This document shows positions 42,501-52,947 of a DNA stretch of 64,000 bases, in pieces. Below the pieces are notes generated by a model. It was not told the DNA's origin and searched no databases. It worked only from the letters and a program-made list of their open reading frames with translations. The first letter of the stretch is position 1; the number at the start of each line of letters is the position of its first letter. A program made the translations under genes and the position numbers. Location of the stretch: positions 62,001 through 126,000 of the forward strand of contig JBAJFG010000014.1 of the NCBI GenBank assembly GCA_037903475.1, written 5' to 3'. This DNA comes from Ancylostoma caninum. Taxonomy: Eukaryota > Nematoda > Chromadorea > Rhabditida > Ancylostomatidae.

Positions 42501-44979
42501 GAAAACTTCCTGGAACGCAAACTGTGCACCGCGCTCGACTTGATGAACCCGTGTCCTGAAGACCACATTGGACAACGCCACGTCAAAATGAAAACAATGT
42601 ACAACCGTCGCAACGGTCCACTTTGCCGACGCTTCGAAGTCGACGATGCTGTATACGCGATGGACTATAGCGAATGGAAATCCACCTGGACGCCTGGCTG
42701 CGTCGTACGTCGTACCGTAAACGCTACATACACCGTTCGCTGTGGAGATCTGCTATGGAATCGTCACATAAACCAACTACGGCTCCGAAGCAGCACTTCT
42801 ACAGTCAATCAGCTCCTGGACGTGTTCGACCTGCCACTATTCGACTCCAGAACCAATAACGACGGCTCAACGCCAGAAGATGCAACGAACCCACCGACGG
42901 CGCCTCTTCACACCAACGCCGAGCTTCAGACCGCCCCAACGTCGATCCAACGAAGAAGGCCTACGTATGACTTAAAAGGGGAGGTGTTGTAGGGCTTTGA
43001 TTGTCATGTATTTGACGTGATCTGAAATGTTTGAACTACTATTGATCTTTCGTGATCTACTCTGGAATGTTTTGGGAGCTCGACTCTTGGGGTGTATAGA
43101 CTCCATAATTGTCACTGTATGTAGTATTCATCGTATTCATACGGCTCACTCGTATTCACTCACCTGTTCTACTGTTCTGGTTTAGTTAATAAACTATTCA
43201 ACTGCGACTACCGGACAAACCACAACAATCTTCCACCACTTTCTCCTCAACCTAGTATTTGGTTCTCCTGGTCTATAAAAAGTACGGGGTGTGGGTAAAA
43301 ATGAGGCAAAATGGGGCGGCGTCTTCCCGCCCTTCGCCGTCGACTCCTCTCTACTCACATTCAAATTTGCAGGGGCAACTATGGTGAAATCGCTCGAATT
43401 AGTTCGAGTAGGTCCTGAAGGGAGGGGCGAGGGTTCGAATGAACCAATCGCAGACATATTGCCCACCCACTTTTGCCTCATCATGACTCACACCTAAAAG
43501 TATGACTTGTAGGATAACTTTGACTGATTCGGGCCTTATTCTACGTTCTTTATGGAATGAGAAAAATTGGGGCGATTCACAAAAACAGATAGACAGATCC
43601 TTACGTTACGTTCGGTTGCACACATGCAGTCGTTCTTTTGCCTCTTCCGCATTTCCTGATCGATATCCTTGCACATTTTTGGCAAGCTGTAAAATGATCA
43701 GTAGTGCTGCCAGTTTCTTAGTAGTTCTATTTAAGAGATCTTCCATCGTTTCACGTTGTGTACGTGCTCACACACCGTAACTCCTGGAACTTGTCTTCAT
43801 TAGTTCTGTGATACTTGGCTTTATCTTCTAGTCTTTTTGTGCCTCTCCGTTTTTTTTCTTTTATTATGGCCACTGTTGCTAAGATATGGTTAAGTGCCAA
43901 CCTCGATCACCTCCCGGTGCATACGGAACATGCACTGGATACCAAGGTTCTTGCAGCAACGCTTCCATTTGAATATTTGCATTGCGGTTGTGGGTCTGGA
44001 AGTGTAACACATTTTTGTCATCATTTTTGCTTTGAAGGTTTTCTCACTGTGTTTAGAAACAGAATTCCACTCGGTCTCCAAATTTTTCTGTCTTGCTTTG
44101 AGCTGACGATATCAGTACCTCGTGAGACTTCGATGAAGCATTGGTAATCAAAGGATTTTGCAACTCGACGCTAGCCGTATGTCATAAATTGGTGTTGCGG
44201 ACTTGAGTATTGCAAGAAATTCTTGCCTGTTTGTAAGCTGTTTCGGGTTAGCGCTGAGCATTTTAATTTCTTATATGTTCTGATTCCACATAAGAGACAC
44301 GAGAAGGAATGAGTACCCGCTCAACTGGTGAGTTGATTTCTCACCAATGAAGAAATGGCTTAGACAAGTAAGAGTAAAGGAAGGCTATTGGTGAATGTAC
44401 CCCAATCACATGGCTGCCTGCTGCTTGCACATCTTTTTGTCGTGGAAAACGAAAACGAAAAAGGTTTCTTTTATTTTTCATACAATTTCTTATGCGAGGG
44501 CATTTTTGCAGCGCGTTTCCGAGACGGGACAGCCTATTTCCTTTTCATGTCAATAGTAGTTGATCCACTCCGTTGTGCACTAAGGTTCTATTAGTTATTG
44601 GCTAATAAATGATTCTGATTCTTAAGTTCCTAACGAAAAGCGTCACGCAGATCCGAGACGACGGAGCGCCGCCAAACAGGCTCGATGTTGTATATGTACT
44701 ATGCTCGAGTTCTGGACAACTGCTTATTTGATTGTATTTCGGATCGGGATATCAGAACGATACTTGACGGTTCGAAGAGATTAGAAAAAACTTCTTCTTT
44801 CCTAATCGAATGAAAATATGTTTACTCACAATATTATTTTGAAGAAACACGGGAAAACGAGATAAGCGACGGTGCCGTATGTTTGCTTTATTCCTGTCAT
44901 GCTGTAGGCGGAATGAAGTAAACGCTTGCAACTGTACAGGAAGGAGAAGGAAGCCGAAGAGGATGAAAACCGTCCTCAT
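27598..44979 (-). CDS. Giant secreted Thr/Ser/Pro mucin-like protein (gene 1, probably damaged)
   Basis: Exons on the minus strand: 44979-44830, 44031-43902, 43686-43605 and 38631-27598. Exon 1 encodes a signal peptide (MRTVFILFGFLLLP...) and ends at GTGAGT. Exons 3-4 encode a Cys-rich region of about 85 residues with eight cysteines (ACQKCARISIRKC..., ECSG, HCKEGRW, IRC); the first part has TSP1-like spacing, an uncertain resemblance. Then come about 3,600 residues of almost pure Thr, Ser and Pro, and a Lys-rich tail ending KKSKP. Such sequence is a dense O-glycosylation substrate, so a secreted mucin or surface-coat role is inferred. Exon lengths and phases match gene 2 exactly. Faults: the exon 2 acceptor is AA instead of AG, and the array shifts frame once near 32520. 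Intron 3 (38632-43604) is 4.97 kb and holds a gypsy remnant, against 147 bases in gene 2. It may be a pseudogene, or the faults may be assembly errors. Confidence 0.75.
27660..38450 (-). repeat. 36-bp tandem array coding for T/S/P repeats, with higher-order units
   Basis: The basic coding unit is 36 bases, read as STTPTTTSSTTT. It alternates with longer inserts reading STSTSTSTSTTSS, about every 5-12 basic units, giving a higher-order pattern. A one-base variant (GACGAT versus GAAGAT on the plus strand) distinguishes unit types and keeps Ser. Several multi-unit blocks recur almost unchanged, for example near 29100, 29680, 30010 and 30600, which indicates recent block duplication. The plus strand is very rich in G and T and nearly free of C-runs, which is why long frames are open on both strands. 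Confidence 0.9.
38759..39410. repeat. Direct duplication in intron 3 of mucin gene 1
   Basis: Segments 38759-39000 and 39181-39410 are diverged direct copies, starting TCAGTTGGTG and ending ATTACTC, sharing AGTGGAAAAAACGACATCC and CAGATTTTCATCTTTACTTT. The paralogous intron of gene 2 is only 147 bases and lacks them. Their nature is unknown; nothing is coded. Confidence 0.75.
39800..42984 (+). pseudogene. Decayed Ty3/gypsy LTR retrotransposon, gag-pol remnants
   Basis: The parts follow gag-pol order on the plus strand. At 39930-40020 are gag zinc knuckles (CRGPHWAKYC, CQDC), the first with an in-frame TGA inside it and the second shortened by two residues. At 40285-40350 is the tail of the protease (SLLGLDLISQ) without a visible DTG active site. 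Reverse transcriptase spans 40400-41200 (WAAPIFVVQKKNGSIRPC) with a frameshift near 40740 and HLVDII in place of the usual YxDD. RNase H spans 41220-41600 (TADASKYGIY; HFTLKTYHEPLL), and integrase remnants lie at 41800-42992, with stops near 42150 and 42280. The integrase C-terminus is open at 42447-42992. No 5' LTR was found. It is not functional and lies antisense in intron 3 of mucin gene 1. Confidence 0.88.
42985..43227 (+). repeat. 3' LTR of the gypsy element
   Basis: It begins TGTTGTAGGG immediately after a purine tract (AAAAGGGGAGG), the expected polypurine primer site, and ends CCACAACA, giving the usual TG...CA inverted termini. An AATAAA signal lies near 43189. No matching copy exists upstream, so the element lost its 5' LTR. 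Confidence 0.75.
43286..43495. mobile_element. 210-bp MITE, second copy of the 6308-6520 family
   Basis: The ends GGGGTGTGGGTAAAAATGAG and CTCATCATGACTCACACCT are imperfect inverted repeats, and the inside matches 6308-6520 (partly inverted). Flanks AAAAGTAC (43278-43285) and AAAAGTAT (43496-43503) give an 8-base duplication with one change. It lies in intron 3 of mucin gene 1, 110 bases from exon 3. Confidence 0.85.
44032..44829. other. Intron 1 of mucin gene 1
   Basis: Segments are shared with intron 1 of gene 2; for example 44640-44720 matches the complement of 57300-57390 (CTCGGATCTGCGT, CATCGAGCC). No independent gene is seen. Confidence 0.6.
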
Positions 44980-45009
44980 TTTGCTTGAGATCACAGCATT
45001 GGGGCCACC

Positions 45010-45017
45010 TTTTTATA
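45010..45017 (-). promoter_or_regulatory. TATA box of mucin gene 1
   Basis: TATAAAAA on the minus strand lies 31 bases before the start codon at 44979, inside a block highly conserved with the promoter of gene 2. The short distance leaves almost no 5' leader. Confidence 0.55.
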
Positions 45018-45263
45018 ATAGACCTTCCAATATCTTCGCTACTTGTCATGTGATGACTTCGAAAGGAATGCTCCAATTAAAGGGCATAATTAGTCTTAAT
45101 ATTTAGTCTTCAATATTGGTGCCTATGAAAACAAAAAACAATCTTGCCAAAGATGCAACGTGGATTGGTGATTCTAATGACTTTTGGAAGGTTGATTGCG
45201 TATCACTTCCCAAACATTGTTTTCAGCCAGTCTTCTTATATAAAATCTTCTCGAAAGCAAAAT

Positions 45264-45970
45264 TATTGGGTTGGTGAAAAAGTTCTGCAACACTCACAAT
45301 GAATTCTTTAAAAATGGATTTCTTCGTTAAAACAAATTCTCAACTAATGCTGTATTTGCCATCACTGTATGGCACCTTTGCCCATCTTTTGGACATCTCC
45401 TCCGTTCCTTTCTGGCAGAACGCCGGATGCTGCTGATCGAAAAACTTTGACATTTTATTCCCGAGTCCCTGTTAATTGCTAAGCCTCATTTTCCATAGGT
45501 GCTCCCTCATGATCAGGAAAAGGTGACAGCCCGACAGGGCCAGGTCTGGCGAATATGATGGAGTTGACAGCAATTCTCAACCGAGATTCTGAGTCTTCTC
45601 ACAACTTGCGTTTCCAAAGTGCGCAGAGCATTGTCCTGCAGAAGATGAACACTTGCTCGGCGTTTTTCACAGATGGCACCTGCCAAGTTTTGGAATTGGG
45701 TGGCGCGGAAATCCCTACTCATTGTGGTGCCACTGCTCAGGAACTCTTGGTAAAACATTCCTTGTGGTTCCAGCGACAACATGGAAAAGCCCTCTTTTTG
45801 AGCTAGTATGCTTTTGACTGTTTTGGAAGTGATTCCAAATACGGAATCCACTGACACTACTGTGCGTTGTTCGCGTGCATGACCAAGCTTTAGCACCCAC
45901 TTGCAATACCTTAGGAAGTGCTTTCCATGCGGATGAAAAAGCAGCAACTCCTCGGTGCTCACCCTGCATG
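45264..45970 (-). pseudogene. Mariner-like transposase fragment (family B)
   Basis: A terminal repeat TTATTGGGTTGGTGAAAAAG lies at 45264. Reading inward on the minus strand there is a mariner transposase C-terminal half: SVHLLQDNA (a catalytic-Asp block), then SPDLALSGCHLF, where the last usual Asp is Gly, then a C-terminus ending GKYSIS. A frameshift separates the two blocks, a stop follows the second, and the N-terminal half with the other terminal repeat is absent. It interrupts the region upstream of mucin gene 1: homology with the gene 2 promoter stops at its edge. Confidence 0.8.
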
Positions 45971-46005
45971 ACTTATCAGATTAGCACAACACAAGGGGTA
46001 CTGAT

Positions 46006-46120
46006 CAGGGATGATCGGGTACGAGATTTTCTACAACCCGGATAACGGCGCGGATTACGGAAAGACCAAAAATGGCCGGATAACGGGTACCGGATAACGG
46101 ATAACGGATGAGTGATCCTG
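46006..46120. mobile_element. Short hAT-like copy (CAGGGATG family), copy 3
   Basis: It starts CAGGGATGATCGGGTACGAG, ends GGATGAGTGATCCTG, and holds CCGGATAACGG repeats like the subterminal parts of 19734-20892. The interior is missing, so it is a miniature derivative. No clear target duplication is visible. Confidence 0.65.
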
Positions 46121-46870
46121 ATGCCAAAAGACACCACATTTTATGTCTTTGCAAGATCGATGTCGGGTTTTTGAACCACGAGCTTTGGAATAATATTTCG
46201 AAGAAGAGAGTGATGTTCACATCACAGTTCTGGTATATATTCAAAAACTCGTCTTCTTCTCTTTCTGTTCTTTCTTGCTCATTTCCACGATCTACTTTCC
46301 TTGGCTTTTTCGAAGGTGAATCGAAATGTATTCATTTGTAAAAAATCTCTCGAACTGAAACATGGATTCAAACGCCGTAACAGTGTTGCAGCTAGGAAAA
46401 GGAATGTGACAAGCGTATGCGCAAAGTCTTAGTCCAATATTTGTCCAAGTCAGTGAATTTCGGAAATATGTGTCTCAGAGTTACAGACTCAAATTCAATA
46501 ATGTCAACACCCCTCTTAGGGCAGAGGCGGAAGCTATCATGAGAAGATCTGTTCAAGACCTCGAAGGTGACCATAGAATTCAGATAACCACAAAATCAAC
46601 TAGTTGGGTCTATCTCTGAGTAGAAGAATGGGCCATGAAAATACTTCGCTCAACACAATCGATTTTGCTGGCTCAGAAAAATGTGATTTTTTGACCTGAC
46701 TGAACCAAACCTTATCTCGAACATGACGAAGACGTGATGATTCAAATTACTGCATAACCGATAAAACAAGTTCAGAATCTGCCACGGTATGACAATTCAG
46801 AGCCGACTGTCAAAATCCGACATCGATTTTGCGACATTCTAATACAATGTTGAAATAATGACTTTATTGG
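46121..46870. other. Intergenic, nothing recognised
   Basis: No element or gene could be supported between the short hAT copy and the LINE tail. Confidence 0.4.
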
Positions 46871-46938
46871 ACGCCCATCTTCTTCTTCTTCTTTTTCTTC
46901 TTCTTCTTCTTCTTCTTCTTCTTCTTCTTCTTCTTCTT
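46871..46938 (-). repeat. (GAA)n tail of the LINE
   Basis: The plus strand reads TTC repeated with one TTT interruption. It abuts the last codon of the LINE and is probably its 3' tail rather than an independent microsatellite. Confidence 0.8.
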
Positions 46939-49345
46939 CCTAGCCTGTTTCACAGCTTCTGGGGTCGGCGTTTCTCGCGCGATCGCGCAAATTCCTTCGG
47001 TCGAACACATCATCCACACTAAGCCTTAGGAATCGCATACCATCTTCAATCTTGTCTAGCCACCGAGTCTTGGGTCTTCCTCTCGGTCTACGCCCTTCTA
47101 TAGTGATGTTCATTGCTGATTTGGCGACAGAGCTGTCGTCACTTCTCATTACATGACCGTACCAGCGTAGCCGAGCTTCTCGCATCTTTGCCGTGATGGC
47201 TGCTAATCCAAACAGTGAGCGTACCTCTTCGTTTCGCACCCTGTCAGGACCTGTAATCCCGTGAGTACAGCGAAGCATTCTCATTTCCATTGTGTGGAGG
47301 GTCTGCTCGGTCGGCCAGCATTCTGCTCCATACAACGCAACAGGCTGGACTACTATGCGATAAATCTTTTACTTCAGCTTCAACGGGACCTTCCGATCGC
47401 ACATCACACCCGATACATGCCTCCACTTGTTCCACGCAGCGTTCGCTCTACATTCAGCTTCCATCAACGTGTTACCGTCAGCTGAGATACAGGATCCACG
47501 GTATGTAAACGCGGAGGCCTTCGGAAGTTCCTAATTATCGATGGCTATCGTACCTGGTGTTTGTTCTCCGCATTCGAGGTACACTGTTTTCTTTAAGTTA
47601 AGTTTCATCCCGTATCGTTTAAGCCGATCTTTCCAAGCCTGTACCTCTTTCTGGAGTTCCTCCCTAGTTGGTGCAGCGACTACGACATCGTCTGCATAAA
47701 GAAGCGTCTATGGTGAACCAGATTGGAGATCACTCGATACAGTGTCCATGCAAAGAATGAAAAGAAGCAGTGAGAGTGCAGAGCTGAGTGCAGAGCCTTG
47801 ATGGCCTCCACGCGGACACCAAACGGTGCTGATACTCCTGCAGCACTTCTGACTGAACTCGTGGCATTCCTGTAGAGAAGCTGCACCCATCTGACGTAAT
47901 CTTCGGGGACCCCATGAGCGTGTAGTGACATCCAAATCGGTTCACGGGGTGTCCTATCGAAGGCCTTCTCGAGGTCAAGAAAGGCTAGATGGACGGTTTT
48001 CTTCTTCTCCCAATGCTTCTCAGTCAGCAGCCGTACGGCATGGATCGCATCGGTTGTGCGACAGTTCTTGACGAATCCACACTGATTTCGCGTTACTTCA
48101 ACGATCTCTCGAAGCCTACGGTCCAGAACTCGTTCAAAGATCTTCATCGTGTGGCACAACAGCCTAATCGGTCGGTACGTTATACAGTCTGCTACGTCTC
48201 CTTTTATATGCCAAATAGGTACTGTTGTACTCATCGTCCACGTTTCGGGCAGCTTTCCCTCAGCTATAATTTCATTGAAGAAAGTAATGAGCCACCGTAT
48301 TCCTTCACCTCCGGCTATTTTCCAGATTTGGGACGGCAGGTTGTCTGGGCCAGGCGATCTTCCATTCCTCATCTTTGCTACTGCAACTGCAACTTCCTCT
48401 TCCAGAATTAGTGGCACTGGCTCAAACACCGGAGTTGCTGACGGTATTGGCGGGTGTGGGAACTCATCGTTGCTTCTTCTCTCCTTCAACGGTGTCCAAT
48501 TCGTCATACATATCTTTATAACAAGCCGCCTTCACAGCAGATACGGCTCTCTTCGCTGCAGACTTCGCTTCTTTCTCTGTATTCCCGCATATTCTCGTCC
48601 GGCCTCGTCTCCAGCAATTTCTTGTACGCGTTTCTCTTCCTCTTGATAGTGCCTTGAACCTCTTCTGACCTCCACCAGGTCTCCTTCTTGATGAACGGTC
48701 TAAATGGTTTAGTGATACCGAGAAAGCTTCCTGCTCCTTCGGTGACTGCTCGCTCCAACCGCGACCATTTCGTGTTGGCATCGCCGGAAGAGGCAGCACT
48801 TACTGCAGCTTTGACCACACGTTGCAACTCTCCTCCACGCTCAGTCATTTTCCACCATTTGATTCGTTGCAGCGAAACCAGTAGTCGCACAGGGCGCCGA
48901 TGTTGGAGTCGCATGTTGTCCATGACAAGAAGACAATGTTGTGGAGCGATACCATCCGAGGGTATTATTTTGGCGTCGATGATGTTCTTCAGCTCCTTGC
49001 GCCGCAGTAACATGTAGTCAACTTGCGTCGCAGCCCCTCCACTGCGGTATGTAATAAGGTGTTCGTCTTTCTTCTTGAAGAACGTGTTTGCTACAGCCAA
49101 ATCCGCAGCTTCAGCATAATTGAGGAGCATTTGCCCTTCTTTGTTTCGTGTGCCATAGCCTTTGCCTCCATGCCAATTCTCGTAGCCATCTCTACAGGAC
49201 CCGACATGTCCATTAAAGTCACCACCGATTATTATGCTTTCATGTTCATCAAAATCCTGCGTGAGCGCTTCGAGTCTTGCGAAATCTTTTGTACAGTGCA
49301 GTGCACAGACAATGGTGGAGGGAGAGATGCGCAGACCTCATACGA
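46871..49345 (-). pseudogene. RTE-like non-LTR retrotransposon (endonuclease and reverse transcriptase), frameshifted
   Basis: On the minus strand, an endonuclease/exonuclease-phosphatase domain (about 49345-48900; SPSTIVCALHC, IIIGGDFNGHVG) leads into a linker open to 48516. Reverse transcriptase runs from about 48507 to 47690 (RSPGPDNLPSQIWK, LDLEKAFDR), with frame lost before the catalytic motif, which is readable in another frame near 47690 as LLYADDVVVA. The C-terminal part (47335-46940; WYGHVMR, GRPKTRW) ends SCETG. The stop is directly followed by a GAA trinucleotide tail (46871-46937), as RTE elements often end. It is dead. Its 5' side is continuous with the minisatellite module. Confidence 0.85.
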
Positions 49346-49849
49346 AAAACCTACTTATAGAGCGAGCTGAGAATAGAGCCTCTGCGGACCCGCAATTTCG
49401 AACTCCTTGCACAGTGACTGCCATACGCTGGCGGTCTCACAGTCAACGGATGAGACAGAGGCTTTGTGGCAGCACAATATACGGAGCAGGATAGCCACTG
49501 CTCTTCTTTCAATACTAACTGTTGCACTGATCAGCATATGCGAGAGGCTTAAGAGCTTTCTAGGCTCAGTGCAGCGGTGGTATCCGTCGCACTTCCCACA
49601 CGCCGCCCGTTCTCGTTCTAGCATCCATCCGAAAACTCTGAGCGATTCTGCAGTCACGGAAGAAATTCCATTTGTATAATAACATGCATAGAAAAACTGC
49701 GTCATTATAGGCCATTGTGATACCTCCTGGCCAAGTATGTAATTGTTCAAATTTTCTGGATAACTCCTAACTTCCTCCCATTGCTCTCGAGATTTACAAA
49801 GACTACGGACGCACGGACGATAGGTGTGCCAGATGTGAATAGTGACAGA

Positions 49850-52060
49850 TACTGTTATGCCGATGGAGTAGGGGTTCACTGCGGCTCTGCTGGAAAAGCC
49901 AGGGTTCACCTATGGACAATGGGTCTGCTGTGGCCAAAAAGTGGGTGAATGACAGGAAACGGTTATGGCGATGAAATAAGGGTCCGCTGTGGCCCAGGTG
50001 TGAGGAACACCACCATTCTGGTCCACCAAATTGAGGATGGGTCTGCTGTAGCTTGAAAGTTAAGGGAACGCCAACATTCGGGTCTAACGAAGGGGTTGGG
50101 TCTGCTGTGGCCTGAAAATTAAGGGAAATCCAGGATACGGGTTCGCGGACGGAGGAGGGGTGCGCGGTGGTCTAGAAATGTAGGGAACACCAAGATAACG
50201 GGTTTATTGGTATATGTGAGGTCCGCTGTGTTCTAGGTGCGAGGAAGCCCAGAGTATGGGTCTGCTGTGGTCAGAACTGAGGGAATGGCAGGATACGGTT
50301 ATGCCGATGGAGTAGGGATCCGCTGTGGCCCGGGTGTGAGGAACGCCAGGATATAGGGTCCACCAAAGAGGGATGGGTCTGCTGCGCCCTAAAAGTGTGA
50401 GAATCCCAGGATGCGGTTATGCCGATGGAGGAAAGGTCTTTTTTCCCATAATTGTGAGGAGCAACGAGATACTGTTAAAGGCAGCACTCACGCGAAAAAA
50501 ACAGATTTCTCGCATTTGTGCTTATTTTGAAAGTGACATCAATTGGAGTGTAACTGCAAAAGGAATCACTCCAAATCGTGCAGTTACTCGAATAAAAAAA
50601 CTCGTAAGCATGTACAAATGCGCCCACCACGCTCAATCCCGTCCCATTCTCTCTGATAGTGTGCGGCTGTGTTCCTCAGCTGACACAGGATCGATCAGTG
50701 TTTCCGGATAGCGGTGATAATTTCCGCACCTCGGTGATAGATCTCGTACAAACCGACATGTATTGGCAAAATACAACGTGGTATCTCTCGCGAACGTTGC
50801 CTTTTTTGATGATCTTTCCTCTACTACTGTAGGAGGAGAACGGCTTATTTTAATTCGACATGAGCTACTATGACCAGTCTTGTTTAGTGCCTTGGCCAAC
50901 CATTTGAATTACTAAAATAAATGCTGTGCTCAGTCGTGGCTCCCATTTGATGTTTGAGATTTTTTTGATACACCTTCGAGTGTAGTTCAATAAATAAATG
51001 AATAAATACTATGGACACAAGAGTAGCCTCTAGAGTGGGATTTCATGAAAAAAAAATCGACGTTTTTTATCGTGAGTGCTAGCTTTAACGGATGAAGGAG
51101 GGGTCCGGTGGCGCAAGTGTGAGGAATGCCTGAATGCGGGTTCGATGGATGGGTCTGCTGTGTCCAAAAAGTGGGGGAATCTCAGGATGCGGTTATGCCG
51201 ATGGAGTAGGGGACCGCTTCGGCCCGGGTGTGAGGAACGCCAGGATATGGGTCCACTGAAGGGGCATGGGCCTGCTGTTCCCTAAAAGCGTGGGAATGGC
51301 AGGATACAGTTGTGCCGATGGAATAGGGGTTCGCTGTCGCTGAATTGTTAGGAACGTCAAGGGTCTCCTCATGGCACATAGGTCTGCTGCAGCTTGAAAG
51401 TTAAAGGAACTCAAGGACACGGTTATGCCGGTCCCCCGAAGGGAAGGGTCTGCTGTGGCCTGAAGGCTAAGGGAGCTGCAGGGTACGAGTTCGCGGTTAT
51501 AAGAGAGGTCCGCTGTGGTCCAGGTGCGAGTAAGCCCAGAATATGGGTCTGCTGTCCGCTAAAAGTGTGGGAATGCCAGGATGCGGTTATGCCGATTGAA
51601 GGGAGGTCCGCTTTTACCCAATTGTGAAGAGCGAGAAGATACTGGTTCACGGATGGACGAGGGGTCCGCTTTCTTTGCCCAGGTGTGAATAACGTCAAGA
51701 TACGGATTCACAGATGAAGAATGTGTCCGGTGTGGCCGTTCGGAGAAAGGAGCGCTTGTGCCCTGCAATTTGAAAAACGTGCTCGGATACGGGTCTGCAG
51801 ATGGAAGATTGCTCCACTACAGTCCATCAGCTGAAAAAAAAACGCTAGAATGCGTGTGCGCCGATTGAGAATGGTGGGTGTGCTGTGGCCCAGTAGATAG
51901 GAGAACTCCACATTATGGGTCCAAAGATGTCCTATAGTGCGGAAAACGCTAGGGAGAGGATCCGTCGATAGAGGAGGGGTGCAATGCGGTCCAAGTATGA
52001 GAAACGATAAGATACGGTAGTACCTATGTGCGCCACTCAGGTGGCAGGAAAACGCCACTT
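49850..52060. repeat. Degenerate ~60-bp minisatellite, copy 2
   Basis: The units are the complement of those at 12170-13560 (GGTCCGCTGTGGCC, GTGAGGAACGCCAGGATA, CGGTTATGCCGATGGAG). A TTAA-flanked MITE interrupts it at 50479-51084. Confidence 0.75.
50479..51084. mobile_element. TTAA-flanked MITE, copy 2
   Basis: The ends AGGCAGCACTCACG and (complement) AGCTAGCACTCACG are inverted repeats, bounded by TTAA at 50475-50478 and 51085-51088. It splits the minisatellite, so it inserted later. It belongs to the same family as 23117-23856. Confidence 0.7.
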
Positions 52061-52947
52061 AGAGAAAGATAGTCGTAAGCATTTCAAAGTAATAAAAATT
52101 ATTTTAGAATTGCGCAGCGAGTTCGCTTTCTTTGGAAGACTATTGCAGCTCCAATTTGTGTTTACCTTGTTATAGGTATGATTTGCTTCTCACTCTCCTC
52201 CGCACAACCAACTGTTTCTGAAGCGACCTCCTCTTCTTTCTCCTAAATGTCGAAGCAGATCCTTATCTGTTGGAGTATTCCAACGACAATCTCAACTTGA
52301 ATTAGTTCGAGTTCTTATTTACACTTTGTCGGTTGCAGCAAATAGTTGACAGTTACTAGATTCGTATAAAGGATATCCTCGCGCAGACTTGAGGATGACT
52401 AGCCATGATAGGTCCATGGGCATTTAAGAAGTGCGGTGACAACAAACGGGGGATGTATCATTGCATCGGAATTGGATTCACATGGTTATGTGTGATGAAG
52501 AGTGCTCGAGCAAGGCGCGTACAAGAAGTCGGGAGTCGGTCAGGCGGCCAGACTGGTAGAATACACGCAACTCATAAGGAGAATTTCATGTTCAAACTCA
52601 ATTAATTACTATTTTCGCTTCTATTTCAATCTCTTAAGAATTTATAGGCCCAAAACTTTTGCACATACCTCAAGCGGTTGCCCCACCCCACTTTCTAGCG
52701 ACCCGTAGGAGCGCTAGTAAAACAATAAAACGTACAAACATTGTTTGATAGAAAGGGAGATAAAATAAAATGAGGTCGAACTGAGCATCAGCTAGCATCC
52801 AGATGAGTATTCACGACATTAATGAAAGATTTAAGTGGAAACGACTTTTTATTATGTAGCCTAGAATATTCCGTACCTGCACGGTTTGCGAAGAAGTGAA
52901 ACCTGCAGTTAGATTTGGCTCGCATCACAGAGTATTTGATGGACCCC

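Larger units (their letters stand above)
49260..52730 (-). repeat. Minisatellite-plus-LINE module, copy 2
   Basis: This is the inverted counterpart of 11536-14166. From its outer end it has TAGCGCTCCTACGG (complement of 52716-52729), the well-conserved block 52100-52700, the minisatellite, a conserved stretch reading CGKCDGYHRC (about 49600), and the LINE endonuclease start. Here the endonuclease frame continues into the LINE at 46871-49345. No hAT ends flank this copy. Confidence 0.75.

Noticed and set aside
49355..49909. 184-residue minus ORF as a host gene
   Set aside because: It covers the junction of minisatellite and LINE 5' part. Only the CGKCDG stretch is shared with the other copy, so it was treated as part of the repeat module.
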